Assembly: GCA_018434945.1 (NCBI GenBank)
Contig: JAHDOI010000044.1
Span: 1-64,000 of the forward strand
Source: Selenomonadales bacterium
GTDB lineage: Bacteria > Bacillota > Negativicutes > Sporomusales > UBA7701
Reading direction: 5' to 3'
Length of the DNA stretch: 64,000 nucleotides
Shown piece after piece: positions 7,131 through 15,424 of this stretch (positions are counted from its first letter, which is position 1; each line of letters opens with the position of its first letter). Made by a program: the position numbers and the translations under genes. The notes beneath the pieces are model-generated. The model saw only the letters and a program-made list of their open reading frames with translations, ran no database searches and was not told the origin of the DNA.

Positions 7131-8443
7131 GCCTTGCACCCTTGCGTGACAATCTTATTACCGGCCATGTCGGTAAGCTGGTAGGCGCAAAATGGGATCA
7201 GCCGCCCCTCAGGCCCGGCTACCAGCATGCTGCACTCCCGCAGGCGCCGGAGGTCCATGCTCCTGGCATCCATATACCCCATCACGACGACCGACAGGCC
7301 GGAATCGAGCTCCGGAAAACGGCTCGCCGCGATATCGGGGAATATCGAACCTTGGGGACTCACAGGATCGTAAAGCTCCATATACTCCGCGGAAGTTATC
7401 CGGCGGGTCAGCGGACTGAATACACCGCGCTCCTCGACGATATATGTCGCGCTCGAGCAAAGCGGGTGCGAACACGCCAGCGGCCACAGATCGTAAGGCT
7501 CAAGCAGGCCCTCGCTCTGCGCCGCCAGCATAAACGCCACGTCGCCCATCGTCAGCCGGCGCTCGGGTGCCACCTCGAAGCGTCCCGAACCGAAAGCGGG
7601 CTGATAGGCTATCCCTGCGACAACATCGCGATTCTCGAGGGCAAACCGCAACACAGCGCCCATCTGATCCTCGTTGATGCCGCCGATGACCGTCATCGCC
7701 AGCACGACCTGAACGCCGGCCGCCCGGCAATTTTCGATCGCCCGCCGTTTCACGGCCAGCAAATCCTCGCCGCGGACCTTCTCATAAACATCAGGACTTA
7801 GCCCGTCAAACTGCAGATAAATACCGCTTATGCCAGCTTCGGCCAGCCGCGCGGCGTAGCCGGGGTCCTTGGCGACCACAACGCCGTTGGTGTTGACCTC
7901 GATGAAGTTGAAACCGATCTTGCGGCCCAGCCTGACGATATCCGTCAGGTCGTCGCGCACCGTCGGCTCGCCGCCGGTGAGCTGGATGCTCGTCTGCGGC
8001 CCGGTCTTAGCCATCGCGGCCCGGAACAACCCCTCGATAGCCTTCATGTCAGGCTCGGGCGGCGCCGCCTTCTGCGCCGACCCGGCCGCCATAAAGCAGA
8101 CCGGGCAGCGCAGATTGCAGCGGTGCGTAAGCTCCAATTCCACCAGTGTCGCCTGACGGAGATGGCCCGTACAAGGCCCGCAATCGCGCGGGCAGCCCTG
8201 CTCGGCAGGCAGCGGCTTCTTCGGCCGCACCCCGGGAAACTGGAACGACTCCATCCATCGGTAGTGGTCGACATCCGGCCACAAATAAGTCTTAAACGCC
8301 CCGTGCTCCGGACACGTCTTTTCCATATAAACAACCCGGCCCTCGGTAACGATCTGCGCGCCCACCACCCTCAGACAAACGGGGCAGACGCTCTCCGTGC
8401 GATTCAAAACAGTGTCGGTTGCGGTGATTTCAGCCGGTTGCAT
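7127..8443 (-). CDS. Radical SAM protein, Tes/MJ0619-like, inside the molybdoenzyme operon
   Basis: The 438-residue protein has the radical SAM cluster motif C109-X3-C113-X2-C116 (CNLRCPVC) followed by a GGEPT motif. Upstream lie extra Cys groups: CPVC at 20-23, a CPEHG segment near 44, and CPRDCGPC at 84-91. These zinc/Fe-S-like N-terminal motifs together with a long C-terminal extension are typical of the family that includes archaeal tetraether synthase and the MJ0619 methyltransferase. The ATG has an AGGAG site. It sits between NrfD and the second catalytic subunit, overlapping the latter by 4 bases. A role in modifying a cofactor, peptide or substrate of the molybdoenzyme is inferred only from position. 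It is not MoaA, which is encoded at 23647. Confidence 0.8.
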   Translation of the reverse strand: MQPAEITATDTVLNRTESVCPVCLRVVGAQIVTEGRVVYMEKTCPEHGAFKTYLWPDVDHYRWMESFQFPGVRPKKPLPAEQGCPRDCGPCTGHLRQATLVELELTHRCNLRCPVCFMAAGSAQKAAPPEPDMKAIEGLFRAAMAKTGPQTSIQLTGGEPTVRDDLTDIVRLGRKIGFNFIEVNTNGVVVAKDPGYAARLAEAGISGIYLQFDGLSPDVYEKVRGEDLLAVKRRAIENCRAAGVQVVLAMTVIGGINEDQMGAVLRFALENRDVVAGIAYQPAFGSGRFEVAPERRLTMGDVAFMLAAQSEGLLEPYDLWPLACSHPLCSSATYIVEERGVFSPLTRRITSAEYMELYDPVSPQGSIFPDIAASRFPELDSGLSVVVMGYMDARSMDLRRLRECSMLVAGPEGRLIPFCAYQLTDMAGNKIVTQGCKA

Positions 8444-8482
8444 AGCCAGTCTCCTGCCCTTAACTTATTTGCCCACCTGGGA

Positions 8483-9412
8483 CTACTTGCTGTTCCAGGC
8501 CTTCATAAAGGCCTCGTCGCCATGCGGGAGACGCGAACGGTACTTTGGCTCTCCCGGCAGCCAGGTACGGTCGGCGCCGCCGGCGTAAATAACCAGCATC
8601 CGCAGAATGAACCCGCCTACCAGCACCAGAACCGCGCCAAGCGCCTGATAAAGCGGTGAAGACACCAGCACCAGCACAAGCGGCAGCACCGTCCCCACCA
8701 GCATCAGACCGTACTTGAAAGACGCGGCATACTCGCCGCAGAGCAACCTGCGGGCGGCGACAGCCTCGGCCTCGGTAGCGCCGCTGATCTTCACCCACAT
8801 ATAACTGACCCACAGCAGCAGCTGCACGGCCAGCAGCACCGCGGTTATCGCCGGGAACCTGCCCAGCACGTCGCCGATCGTGGCCGGAGCCACGATCATG
8901 CCGCTCAGGATATGCGCCGCGAAGGCGGTCACCAGCGACGAAGTCAGAAAAAGACTCGTCATCCCCGGGCCGACCCACAGCGGGCGGCCTTTAAGCCTGC
9001 CAAGCAGAACGCCGGGATAAGTAGCCACGATCAGGCCGGTTACGACCATGAAGATGGCGATCAGCTTGCGGACGATCAGCCAGTCGCTCCAGGGGAATAT
9101 GGCGAACGAAAACGTCGTGTAAACCAGGCCGGCGCAGATCGCCAGCGACATAACCCAGGCACCGACCGTCAGGATGGCCTTGGGATTCATAAACACGCGC
9201 CACGACTGGAAGGGGCGGCCGAGCTCGAAGATCAGCAGTCCCGACCCCATGGCCATGAAAGCAGCCCCGAGGAAACTCGCGAGCCACGAGGTACGCCCTT
9301 CGCCTACGAACAGATCGGCGATCCCGGCGATCACCAGCATAGCGCCGCCCATGCCGGCGAAGAAGAAATCCACGGCCAGCATCCAGCCCCAGCCCTCATG
9401 CTTTTGACTCAT
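8483..9412 (-). CDS. NrfD/PsrC-type membrane subunit
   Basis: The 309-residue hydrophobic protein has about eight transmembrane segments and the NrfD/PsrC fold pattern (polysulfide or DMSO-type reductase membrane anchor). Such subunits exchange electrons with menaquinone and contact the ferredoxin subunit. The first segment (FFFAGMGGAMLVIAGIADLF) begins after a short cytoplasmic start. The ATG at 9412 has a GGAGGCGGAGC ribosome site. It follows the four-cluster ferredoxin gene by 12 bases, giving a complete catalytic, ferredoxin and membrane set for operon A. Because the catalytic subunits lack Tat signals, the hydrophilic part may face the cytoplasm; that orientation is inference. Confidence 0.9.
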   Translation of the reverse strand: MSQKHEGWGWMLAVDFFFAGMGGAMLVIAGIADLFVGEGRTSWLASFLGAAFMAMGSGLLIFELGRPFQSWRVFMNPKAILTVGAWVMSLAICAGLVYTTFSFAIFPWSDWLIVRKLIAIFMVVTGLIVATYPGVLLGRLKGRPLWVGPGMTSLFLTSSLVTAFAAHILSGMIVAPATIGDVLGRFPAITAVLLAVQLLLWVSYMWVKISGATEAEAVAARRLLCGEYAASFKYGLMLVGTVLPLVLVLVSSPLYQALGAVLVLVGGFILRMLVIYAGGADRTWLPGEPKYRSRLPHGDEAFMKAWNSK

Positions 9413-9424
9413 CAGCTCCGCCTC

Positions 9425-9970
9425 CTATCCGTAAATGTAAAAGGCATAGGGTTCGGTGCCCAGCTCTGCGAGCAGACGCACCGTACGCTCACCGTTTACA
9501 AGTTTATAAACTTCGCTCGTCTCGTCGTCGAGATCGCCGAAAACACGCGCCTTCTGGTGGCAGGTCAGCACGCAGAACGGCAGCAGCCCCTCATCCACCC
9601 TGTCCTTGCAGAAGTCGCACTTCTGCACGGCGCCCGACTCATGGTTCTTAACGCGGGCCCCGTAGGGGCAGGCCATCACGCACGCCAGACAGCCGACACA
9701 CTTCTTGTCTTCCACGAACACGATCCCGTCGTCCCGCCGCTGCGAGGCGCAGGTCGGGCAAGCGTCGACACACGGCGGATTGTCGCAGTGCATACAGATC
9801 AGCGGCATATGCACCATGCTCAGCTTGGGATACACGCCGGTCGGACCCACTGTGGTGACCGGGTTGTAAATCATATCTATCGGCAACTCATTCTTTGTCC
9901 GGCAGGCTACCGTGCACGAGTGGCAGCCGATGCAACGCCGGGTATCGAAAACCATTGCATAGCGTGCCAT
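9425..9970 (-). CDS. Four-cluster ferredoxin subunit (DmsB/PsrB/NrfC family)
   Basis: The 181-residue protein has four Cys groups: CIGCHSCTVAC (residues 13-23), CMHCDNPPCVDAC, CVGCLACVMAC and CDFCKDR...CVLTC. This is the full complement for four 4Fe-4S clusters. It links the molybdenum subunit to the NrfD quinone-binding subunit. The start at 9970 lies one base after the stop of the catalytic subunit and has a GGAGGG ribosome site, so the two are co-translated. Length is normal for the family. No signal peptide is present. Confidence 0.92.
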   Translation of the reverse strand: MARYAMVFDTRRCIGCHSCTVACRTKNELPIDMIYNPVTTVGPTGVYPKLSMVHMPLICMHCDNPPCVDACPTCASQRRDDGIVFVEDKKCVGCLACVMACPYGARVKNHESGAVQKCDFCKDRVDEGLLPFCVLTCHQKARVFGDLDDETSEVYKLVNGERTVRLLAELGTEPYAFYIYG

Positions 9971-9971
9971 C

Positions 9972-12212
9972 TTATTTACCCTCCTTCGCGTCCGCGCCGT
10001 TCACTTTGTAAACCTTGCACAGCAGACCCCGGTTGGCCCAAGTGCCGCTCATCGGGTCGCAATGCTCGTCGGCGACGCTTGTAAGCACATTGGTATTCGA
10101 CTCCAGACAGCCGCCCAGCTCCGGCTCGTTCATGCTCCGCTCCGGGAACCACCAGCCGCGCTCGGTTACGATAACGCGGGGAGCAACGCCGTGCGTCAGC
10201 GACGCCTTCTGCTTGATCCGGCCGCGACGGGTCTCGATCCACACCCAGTCGTCCTCCGCGATGCCCAGTTCGGCCGCCGTCGCCGGATTGATCTCCACCC
10301 GGGGCTCGTGGCGCAGGAACCGCAGCTCCTTGATCTGGAAATGCTCTGAATGGTGGAAAGGCATAAACCCGTTGCCGGTTGTCAGCACCAGCGGATACTC
10401 CTTCGCCAATTCCGGGTCGTCCAGCTCGTTCTCGGCCGGGCCGACATACTCAGGCAGCGGCGGATAACCGAGTTCCTTCAGGGTCGAAGAATAAAGCTCG
10501 ACCTTACCCGACGGGGTGCCGAAACCGATCCGCTTATACTTATAGAACTCCCGCTCCGGGAAGTGGAAACGGTACAGATCGACGAACTCATCGTAGCTCT
10601 CGACGCCGTAACCGAGCGGCTCGATGCGGTAGTGATAAGCATCCTCCACCGTCTCCCACGGCCACATCTCCTCCTGGCCCATACGCATACCCAGATCGCG
10701 CCAGAAGTTGTAATCGTTGCGCCGCTCATACATCGGCTTGATGGCCCGCTGCGAACACAGCAGGAAATCCGCGCAACCGTAAGAGTTCGTGATCGTAGGC
10801 CGCTCGAGCGCGCCGGCGATCGGCAGCACGTAATCCGACAGCGCCGCCGTCGGCGTCATCCAGTACTCGCATGTCACCATGAAATCGACCTTCCGCAGCG
10901 CCTCCAGCGTCATCTTGCTCTGGCCGTAAGAGTTCACCGGATTGGTGGCGGATACCAGCAAAGCCTTGACAGGATAGGGTTCGCCCGTCAGGATGGCGTT
11001 GAATACAGACGGCGGATGGGCCTCGCACATCCACTCGGCGGTCGGTGCCTTGCCCCAGTGTTTCTTGGCCAGCTCGGCGATCTTGCTGTAGCCCGGCCAC
11101 GTCACCAACTTGAAGCGGTCGGCGCCGATCTGCTTCGCCTTCTGCTCCTCCGGCAGCGTGTCGTTGGCTTCCATCTCCTCGTCGGTGATCGAATCCTGGC
11201 TGGGGCCGGTCAGAAGATCGGAACCCGGGCAATCGAGATTGCCTGTCAGCGCCCGGAGAAGCGCCCGGGCGTGCATCGCCGCGCCGGCGGACTTGCCGAG
11301 CTGGTCGATCGCCACACCCCACTGGATGTTGCCAGGCTTACTCGTCGCGTACATATAAGCGCTCTCGCGGATCTGCTCAGGCGTCAGCCAGGTCAGCGGC
11401 GCAGCCCATTCGGGCGTGAACTGCTCGACATGGTCGGCCAGCTCGCCGAAACCTTCGCAGTATTCGGTCACGAACTCCATGTCGTACAGACCCTCGTGGA
11501 TTATGACATTCACCCACGCCAGCGCCAGCGCCAAGTCGGAACCGGGCCTGAGCGGCAGCCACAAATCGGCCTTCGCGGCCGTCTCCGTGAAGCGCGGGTC
11601 GATAACGATCACCTTCAGGCCCTTCTCCTGCAGCCCGCTGATGTGGTGCATCTCCGGCATGCTGGACGCGCCGGGGTTCTGCCCCCACAGCACCAGGCAG
11701 CGGCTCGATCCCATATCGAGATCGAACGGGCACCAGCCGTAGATAGCTGTCTCTACCATAAAAGTCGGAATCCAGCACAGATGGGAATTATGGAAACAGT
11801 TCGGGCTGCCGAACAAATTCATAAACCGCCGGCGGGCCCAGTCATCGGTTCGCGAGGTCCCTCCAGCCGTAGCCACAGCCTCCGCGCCGAACTCGTCGCG
11901 TATAGCGGCCAGCTTGGCGGCGATCTCGTCCAGCGCCTGATCCCAGGGAATCTGCTCCCATTTGCCCTCGCCGCGTTTACCCACCCGTTTGAGCGGGTAA
12001 TTGACGCGCGCGGGATGATCGAGATGCTTCAAAGCGATATTGCCCCGGCAGCACAGTCCACCCTCATTGGTAGGAAAGCTGGGGTCGCCCTCGATGGCCA
12101 GCACCCTGTCGTCTTTCACATAGGCCAGCACACCGCAGTTCTGGTGGCAGAAGTAACAGCATGATTTCTTTACTTCGATGCCCTCTTGACTCAAATCTAC
12201 ACTCTTGCTCAT
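9972..12212 (-). CDS. Molybdopterin oxidoreductase, first catalytic subunit of operon A
   Basis: The 746-residue member of the DMSO reductase superfamily is the first gene of operon A. Its 4Fe-4S motif is canonical (C19-X2-C22-X3-C26-X27-C54). Cys146 in SHLCWIPTF is the likely Mo/W ligand, in the position used by acetylene hydratase. The segment QWGVAIDQLGKS and the C-terminal GWWFPERSMNEPELGG motif are shared with the two other paralogues in this window. There is no Tat signal. The ATG at 12212 has a GGGAGG ribosome site. A leader of about 130 bases connects it to the sigma-54 promoter at 12353-12370. With the ferredoxin and NrfD genes it should form a membrane-linked oxidoreductase. The substrate is unknown. 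Confidence 0.88.
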   Translation of the reverse strand: MSKSVDLSQEGIEVKKSCCYFCHQNCGVLAYVKDDRVLAIEGDPSFPTNEGGLCCRGNIALKHLDHPARVNYPLKRVGKRGEGKWEQIPWDQALDEIAAKLAAIRDEFGAEAVATAGGTSRTDDWARRRFMNLFGSPNCFHNSHLCWIPTFMVETAIYGWCPFDLDMGSSRCLVLWGQNPGASSMPEMHHISGLQEKGLKVIVIDPRFTETAAKADLWLPLRPGSDLALALAWVNVIIHEGLYDMEFVTEYCEGFGELADHVEQFTPEWAAPLTWLTPEQIRESAYMYATSKPGNIQWGVAIDQLGKSAGAAMHARALLRALTGNLDCPGSDLLTGPSQDSITDEEMEANDTLPEEQKAKQIGADRFKLVTWPGYSKIAELAKKHWGKAPTAEWMCEAHPPSVFNAILTGEPYPVKALLVSATNPVNSYGQSKMTLEALRKVDFMVTCEYWMTPTAALSDYVLPIAGALERPTITNSYGCADFLLCSQRAIKPMYERRNDYNFWRDLGMRMGQEEMWPWETVEDAYHYRIEPLGYGVESYDEFVDLYRFHFPEREFYKYKRIGFGTPSGKVELYSSTLKELGYPPLPEYVGPAENELDDPELAKEYPLVLTTGNGFMPFHHSEHFQIKELRFLRHEPRVEINPATAAELGIAEDDWVWIETRRGRIKQKASLTHGVAPRVIVTERGWWFPERSMNEPELGGCLESNTNVLTSVADEHCDPMSGTWANRGLLCKVYKVNGADAKEGK

Positions 12213-12345
12213 ATTGCCTCCCTTCTGATGTTGACCGGGCCGCCACCCTGCCCGTTACGCGTCTTGCCGCCCTTCGGCGGCTTACCGCAAAGAAGCATTG
12301 CTTTTACCCGGATATTGTTTCGGTTTGCGCAAAGCGCCCCTTATG
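12213..12345 (-). other. Structured 5' leader of operon A
   Basis: The transcript predicted from the sigma-54 promoter has an untranslated leader of about 130 bases. It contains a stable GCCGCC-tetraloop-GGCGGC hairpin (12266-12281) and several G/C-rich segments before the ribosome site. A cofactor-sensing RNA is possible because this is a molybdoenzyme operon, but I could not match it confidently to the Moco or c-di-GMP motifs. Confidence 0.3.
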
Positions 12346-12352
12346 TGGAATA

Positions 12353-12370
12353 TTGCAATAAACGTGCCAG
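12353..12370 (-). promoter_or_regulatory. Sigma-54 promoter of operon A
   Basis: Minus strand CTGGCACGTTTATTGCAA: TGGCAC, five bases, TTGCA, with correct -24/-12 spacing. It lies about 140 bases upstream of the first catalytic subunit and about 170 bases downstream of activator site U2. The sigma-54 regulator gene begins about 600 bases further, in the divergent direction. Confidence 0.87.
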
Positions 12371-12505
12371 CTTTCCAAAATCCGCCCCAATCTGGCCGTG
12401 GAGCGTTTTGACCCCAGCAAAATCAAGACCTGCATCTACCCTGTATCCTCCCGCCACCGCGGCGGCAAAGCCGGCCGCCACTCCGCCGCGACGGCGTGAA
12501 ATCCC

Positions 12506-12535
12506 TTTTTGCGATTGCAGTGTCATTTTAAAACA
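12506..12535 (-). promoter_or_regulatory. Upstream activator site U2
   Basis: The minus strand contains AAAATGACACTG followed by ATCGCAAAAA two bases later, nearly identical over 30 bp to site U1. The centre is about 168 bp upstream of the -12 element of the operon A promoter. Function as the binding site of the regulator encoded at 12960 is inferred from conservation and spacing. Confidence 0.6.
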
Positions 12536-12959
12536 TCCCGGCAAAAGCCCGTCGCAAATCGCGCCTGAACAAGCTGAATAAAAAAAATAGTCAAAAATGA
12601 AAAAGATAAAAGCCCGCAAAAGCTAATACCAAGCCTGTGCGGGCCTCTCGAAAAAAAAGAATATTAAGAATCATTAATTATTGTAAAGAATTATCCAGAG
12701 GTTTCCTTGTATTAATGGCGCTATAACTATATAATATATCTTAGGTGAGTGCATTTTTTAACATAATTCTACTTTTCGACATATATGCCGCGCTCTTTTT
12801 CCCATACATGGTGTTGACCAGCTAGTCCAGCGTTATATAAAAAGACCCTCTGAATATAATATCCATATAATATTAATATAATATCCATATAATTATGATA
12901 CAAAGCCCCCCACACCCCCCCGGACAACCTAAGACGCGAATAAGAAGGAGGAAGCGCAG
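12536..12959. other. AT-rich intergenic region upstream of the sigma-54 regulator
   Basis: No gene is seen in these 424 bases. The region is markedly AT-rich compared with its surroundings. It has several TATAAT-like stretches (for example near 12730-12740) and the tandem repeats described separately. A C-rich run (about 12906-12922) and a GGAGG ribosome site lead into the regulator gene. Confidence 0.6.
12853..12893. repeat. Two tandem 19-bp repeats before the regulator gene
   Basis: AATATAATATCCATATAAT occurs at 12853-12871 and again, identically, at 12875-12893. The period is 22 bp, about two helical turns. Each copy contains TATAAT-like elements. It may be an operator or a doubled promoter for the sigma-54 regulator. 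Confidence 0.65.
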
Positions 12960-15134
12960 GTGGGCACGATGAGCCGCATTCAGAAGATCGGGAACGCACA
13001 AACAGAATATTCTCGCGAAAATGAAACATTTTCGGACCATGAATTGATATCCTATGAACGGTGGCAAGCGTTATTGCAATACAAGCAAGCCTTCCTGCAA
13101 AATGAAGGAGAAGACCCGCGCAGATACCCGTTTATGAACCAGGAAGTCGCCGCTTCCTGGATCAGGTCGCGCAATCTCGGGGTCAACCCTTACTCTGTCG
13201 TAACCAGCCCCAACGTTAACCCCGATCAACTCTCGAAACTCCTTGACCAGCACCGGCTTCTCATCGACATAACCAATTCGCTGGCCAGCTCTTTCAAAAA
13301 CCTCCTGTTCTCCTGCGGCTACCTCCTGTACCTGTTCGACAAGACCGGCGTCGTACTGCTCAACGAGGGCGACTGGAGCAAATTTCCTCCCCTGTTCGCC
13401 GACCAGAACTCCCGGCGGGGCATTGTCGCCGCCGAGCAGACCGAAGGCACCACAGCCCACGAACTTTGCATCAGGCTGAAGCGGCCCGTACAACTTCTCG
13501 GCCCCGAGCACTACTGCGTGGCGTTCCAGAACAGCATCGCCTCCGCCGCGCCGATATCGGACGAAACAGGCACCGTACAGGCAGCCATTGTGTTGCTTAG
13601 CCAGCCCCTGCAAAACCCGCCCGGCGAGGAAACCCTTAAAAACCTCTGCATGCACAGCTTCGCCCTGACAACCTCAATGGCTGTCGCCATCGAAACAGGG
13701 CTCAAACTTACCAAAACGGTAGACGAACTCTGCAGCACCAAGGAAAAAGTAAACGCACTCGACAACCACCTCAAAGCGACCACCGACAAACTGATCGCCG
13801 TCCACCATACCCTTAACGCCACAATGGCGTTCGTCGAAGAAGGGATAGTCGCGATCGACCGGACCGGCACAATAATCTTCACCAACCGGGACGGCATGAG
13901 AATCCTCAAACTCCGCCACGAAGACTTCGGCAAACGCAACATAAAAGAATTCCTAACCCGGGACTCCTCGCTCCTCTCGCTGGCGAAAAAAGGGGAAATT
14001 ATCAGAGTCGAAGAGAATATCTGCGTGAGCAACGACAGGCAACTGCCCTTCCAGGTAGTAATAAGACCGATCCTCAACCAGCAGACCGACGAACTGAACG
14101 TCGCCGTCCTCAAACTCATCTCCGCGGAAAAAGTCGCCGCCCAGGCCACCGGCAAAGCGAACGGCATGGCTGTTCACAACTTTGCCGATATAATCACCGC
14201 CAACCCCGATTTCCAAAAAACCCTCGCCCTCGCCGAACGCTTCGCCGCCTCGTCGGAAAACATCATGCTTACCGGCGAAAGCGGCACCGGCAAAGAACTC
14301 TTCGCCCAGTCCATACATAACGTTCACCGCCCCCAGGGCCCATTCATGGCGGTCAACTGCGCGGCCATGCCCCGCGAACTGATCGGCAGCGAACTTTTCG
14401 GCTATGAAGGCGGCAGCTTTACCGGCGCGGAACGTAGCGGCAGAGCCGGAAAAATCGAACTCGCCCATGGCGGGACGCTCTTCCTCGACGAAATCGGCGA
14501 CATGCCGCTCGACCTACAGGCCGTGCTGCTTAGAACCCTCGAGGACAAACAAGTCATGCGGGTCGGCGGCAGCCGGTACAAAAAAGTCGACTTCAGAATC
14601 ATCGTCGCCACCAATAAAGACCTCGCCAAAATGGTCAAAGAAAATCAGTTCCGCGAAGACCTGTACTTCCGTCTTTCCGTCCTGACGATCAACATCCCGC
14701 CCCTGCGCGAAAGGACCGGCGACACCGAACTGCTCACAAACCATTTCATCGAGAAATACTGCCTCCGCCACGGCTGGAGCAAGCCGAAAATCAGCCCGGC
14801 GGCTCAGAAAAAAATCAACGAATACCAATGGCCCGGAAACGTCCGTCAGCTGCAAAACGCCATAATCCACGCCGTCAACACCGCTCAGGGAGACATCATC
14901 AAACCCGAAAACCTGCCCAACTATATCCTTATGGACGCCTGCCCCGTAAAAATCAGCGAAAGCGACACCACCAAAAAGATCGGCGAAATCCTCTGCCTGG
15001 AAAAACTCGAAAAAGCCGCCATCGAAGCCGCGCTAGTCCACGCAAACAACTGCCCGCGCACGGCGGCGGAAGTTCTCGGCATAAGCCGCTCGACGCTATA
15101 CAGAAAGCTGAAAGACTTCAAGATAGCCTATTAG
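12960..15134 (+). CDS. Sigma-54-dependent enhancer-binding regulator
   Basis: The 724-residue protein has a GAF-like N-terminal sensory region with an AcoR-like segment (AASWIRSRNLGVNPY), a PAS domain at about 285-400, an AAA+ sigma-54 interaction domain at about 410-640 and a C-terminal Fis-type helix-turn-helix (ISRSTLYRKLKDF). Walker A is GESGTGKE near residue 438. The sigma-54 contact loop reads GSFTGA instead of the usual GAFTGA near 484. No receiver domain is present, so it probably senses a small molecule directly. It starts at GTG 12960 or ATG 12969 after a GGAGG site. It lies between the sigma-54 promoters at 12353 and 15407 and is the obvious candidate activator for both, and for those at 4751 and 32173. 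Confidence 0.92.
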   Translation: MGTMSRIQKIGNAQTEYSRENETFSDHELISYERWQALLQYKQAFLQNEGEDPRRYPFMNQEVAASWIRSRNLGVNPYSVVTSPNVNPDQLSKLLDQHRLLIDITNSLASSFKNLLFSCGYLLYLFDKTGVVLLNEGDWSKFPPLFADQNSRRGIVAAEQTEGTTAHELCIRLKRPVQLLGPEHYCVAFQNSIASAAPISDETGTVQAAIVLLSQPLQNPPGEETLKNLCMHSFALTTSMAVAIETGLKLTKTVDELCSTKEKVNALDNHLKATTDKLIAVHHTLNATMAFVEEGIVAIDRTGTIIFTNRDGMRILKLRHEDFGKRNIKEFLTRDSSLLSLAKKGEIIRVEENICVSNDRQLPFQVVIRPILNQQTDELNVAVLKLISAEKVAAQATGKANGMAVHNFADIITANPDFQKTLALAERFAASSENIMLTGESGTGKELFAQSIHNVHRPQGPFMAVNCAAMPRELIGSELFGYEGGSFTGAERSGRAGKIELAHGGTLFLDEIGDMPLDLQAVLLRTLEDKQVMRVGGSRYKKVDFRIIVATNKDLAKMVKENQFREDLYFRLSVLTINIPPLRERTGDTELLTNHFIEKYCLRHGWSKPKISPAAQKKINEYQWPGNVRQLQNAIIHAVNTAQGDIIKPENLPNYILMDACPVKISESDTTKKIGEILCLEKLEKAAIEAALVHANNCPRTAAEVLGISRSTLYRKLKDFKIAY

Positions 15135-15158
15135 GACACCAACTGCAACACCACCAAA

Positions 15159-15186
15159 AAGCCCCGCGCTGCGGGGCTTTTTTTTT
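15159..15186 (+). terminator. Terminator of the sigma-54 regulator gene
   Basis: AGCCCCGC-GCT-GCGGGGCT followed by a run of nine T residues, 24 bases after the stop codon. Confidence 0.92.
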
Positions 15187-15233
15187 GCGCCGCTTGTCCC
15201 GTCACCCGGCAAACAAGCCCATATAAATATCCT

Positions 15234-15244
15234 AAAATGACACT
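15234..15244 (+). promoter_or_regulatory. Upstream activator site U3
   Basis: AAAATGACACT on the plus strand, the same 11 bases and same orientation relative to the promoter as in U1 and U2. The centre is about 182 bp upstream of the -12 element of the promoter at 15407-15424. Confidence 0.55.
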
Positions 15245-15406
15245 ATATTCTTAAAACAGGATTGTCGAAATACGCCGTAAAACGCCTGCCGGGGGAATGA
15301 TTTGACAAAACTGCCGCCAGGCCAAAAAGAGCGAACCCGCGATAATCAAATGGTTCGCAAAGCCTGCAAATCCATACCCGCCGACAATGCAGCCGCCAAA
15401 AAAAAT

Positions 15407-15424
15407 CTGGCATGCTTATTGCAT
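15407..15424 (+). promoter_or_regulatory. Sigma-54 promoter before the zinc-ribbon gene and OFA carrier
   Basis: CTGGCATGCTTATTGCAT on the plus strand: TGGCA, six bases, TTGCA, with correct GG-to-GC spacing. It points towards the 48-residue zinc-ribbon gene (15725) and the OFA carrier (16109). The 300-base leader that follows holds no convincing gene, although a ribosome-site-like GGAGG occurs at about 15496. Confidence 0.8.

Noticed and set aside
10350-12164. Open frame of about 604 codons on the plus strand
   Set aside because: Antisense to the molybdoenzyme gene 9972-12212; Arg/His-rich low-complexity product without a ribosome site.
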